A DNA stretch of 44,710 bases from an uncultured Christensenella sp. GTDB taxonomy: Bacteria; Bacillota; Clostridia; Christensenellales; UBA1242. Positions within the stretch are counted from its first letter, which is position 1. Each line of letters starts with the position of its first letter. The position numbers were made by a program, and so were the translations under genes. Positions 44,708 to 44,710 of the stretch are shown here, piece after piece. The stretch covers positions 40,373 to 85,082 of the forward strand of contig CAJUBT010000003.1 of NCBI GenBank assembly GCA_910584815.1. The letters run 5' to 3'. Below the pieces are notes generated by a model that was given only the letters and a program-made list of their open reading frames with translations, was not told where the DNA came from and searched no databases.

Positions 44708-44710
44708 AAA

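Overview
The window is very A+T-rich DNA from an endospore-forming, Gram-positive-type bacterium (Bacillota, probably Clostridia-like). The evidence is spo0A, spmA/spmB, spoIIR, sleB/ypeB and a SPOCS-LysM protein resembling clostridial SipL, together with strong GGAGG-type ribosome sites and clear sigma-A promoters. I cannot name the species. No rRNA, tRNA or CRISPR array was found.

Layout. (1) 0.1-9.5 kb is housekeeping: pfkA, a small unknown gene, greA, then holB-ricT-trmN6 and tatD-rsmA. This resembles the Bacillus subtilis holB/yaaT/yabB...yabD/ksgA neighbourhood, with spmAB set into it on the opposite strand. (2) 9.7-16 kb holds a large Asn-rich unknown protein, a lipoprotein, spo0A, a double zinc-ribbon protein with a long acidic tail, and veg. 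(3) 16.4-20.7 kb is a sporulation and germination block: sipL-like, then spoIIR-sleB-ypeB in apparent operon order behind a sigma-F-like promoter. (4) 21.0-22.3 kb encodes a Rho-derived protein that has lost the Walker A ATP-binding loop and the Rho C-terminus. (5) 22.5-31.3 kb is a single gene for a membrane-anchored surface protein of about 2,920 residues, followed by a 1.4-kb AT-rich gap with no gene. (6) 32.8-44.7 kb is a type IV secretion locus: VirD4-type coupling protein (minus strand), two related VirB2-like pilins, a lipoprotein, a VirB6-like channel protein with a very long cytoplasmic tail, and a VirB4 ATPase with a PrgI/VirB3-like N-terminus. No relaxase, lytic transglycosylase, integrase or attachment site is visible, so it could be part of an integrative element or a resident secretion machine.

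Two sequence-wide signals stand out. By eye I found no CATG at all in 44.7 kb, and only 14 GATC, where base composition would predict roughly 100 of each. Synonymous codon choice supports the avoidance: His is written CAC before codons starting with G, and Asp is usually GAC before codons starting with C. Eight of the 14 GATC sites fall inside the 3-kb virB6-like gene, which therefore looks foreign. These signals and the Rho-derived protein are the parts I would check first.
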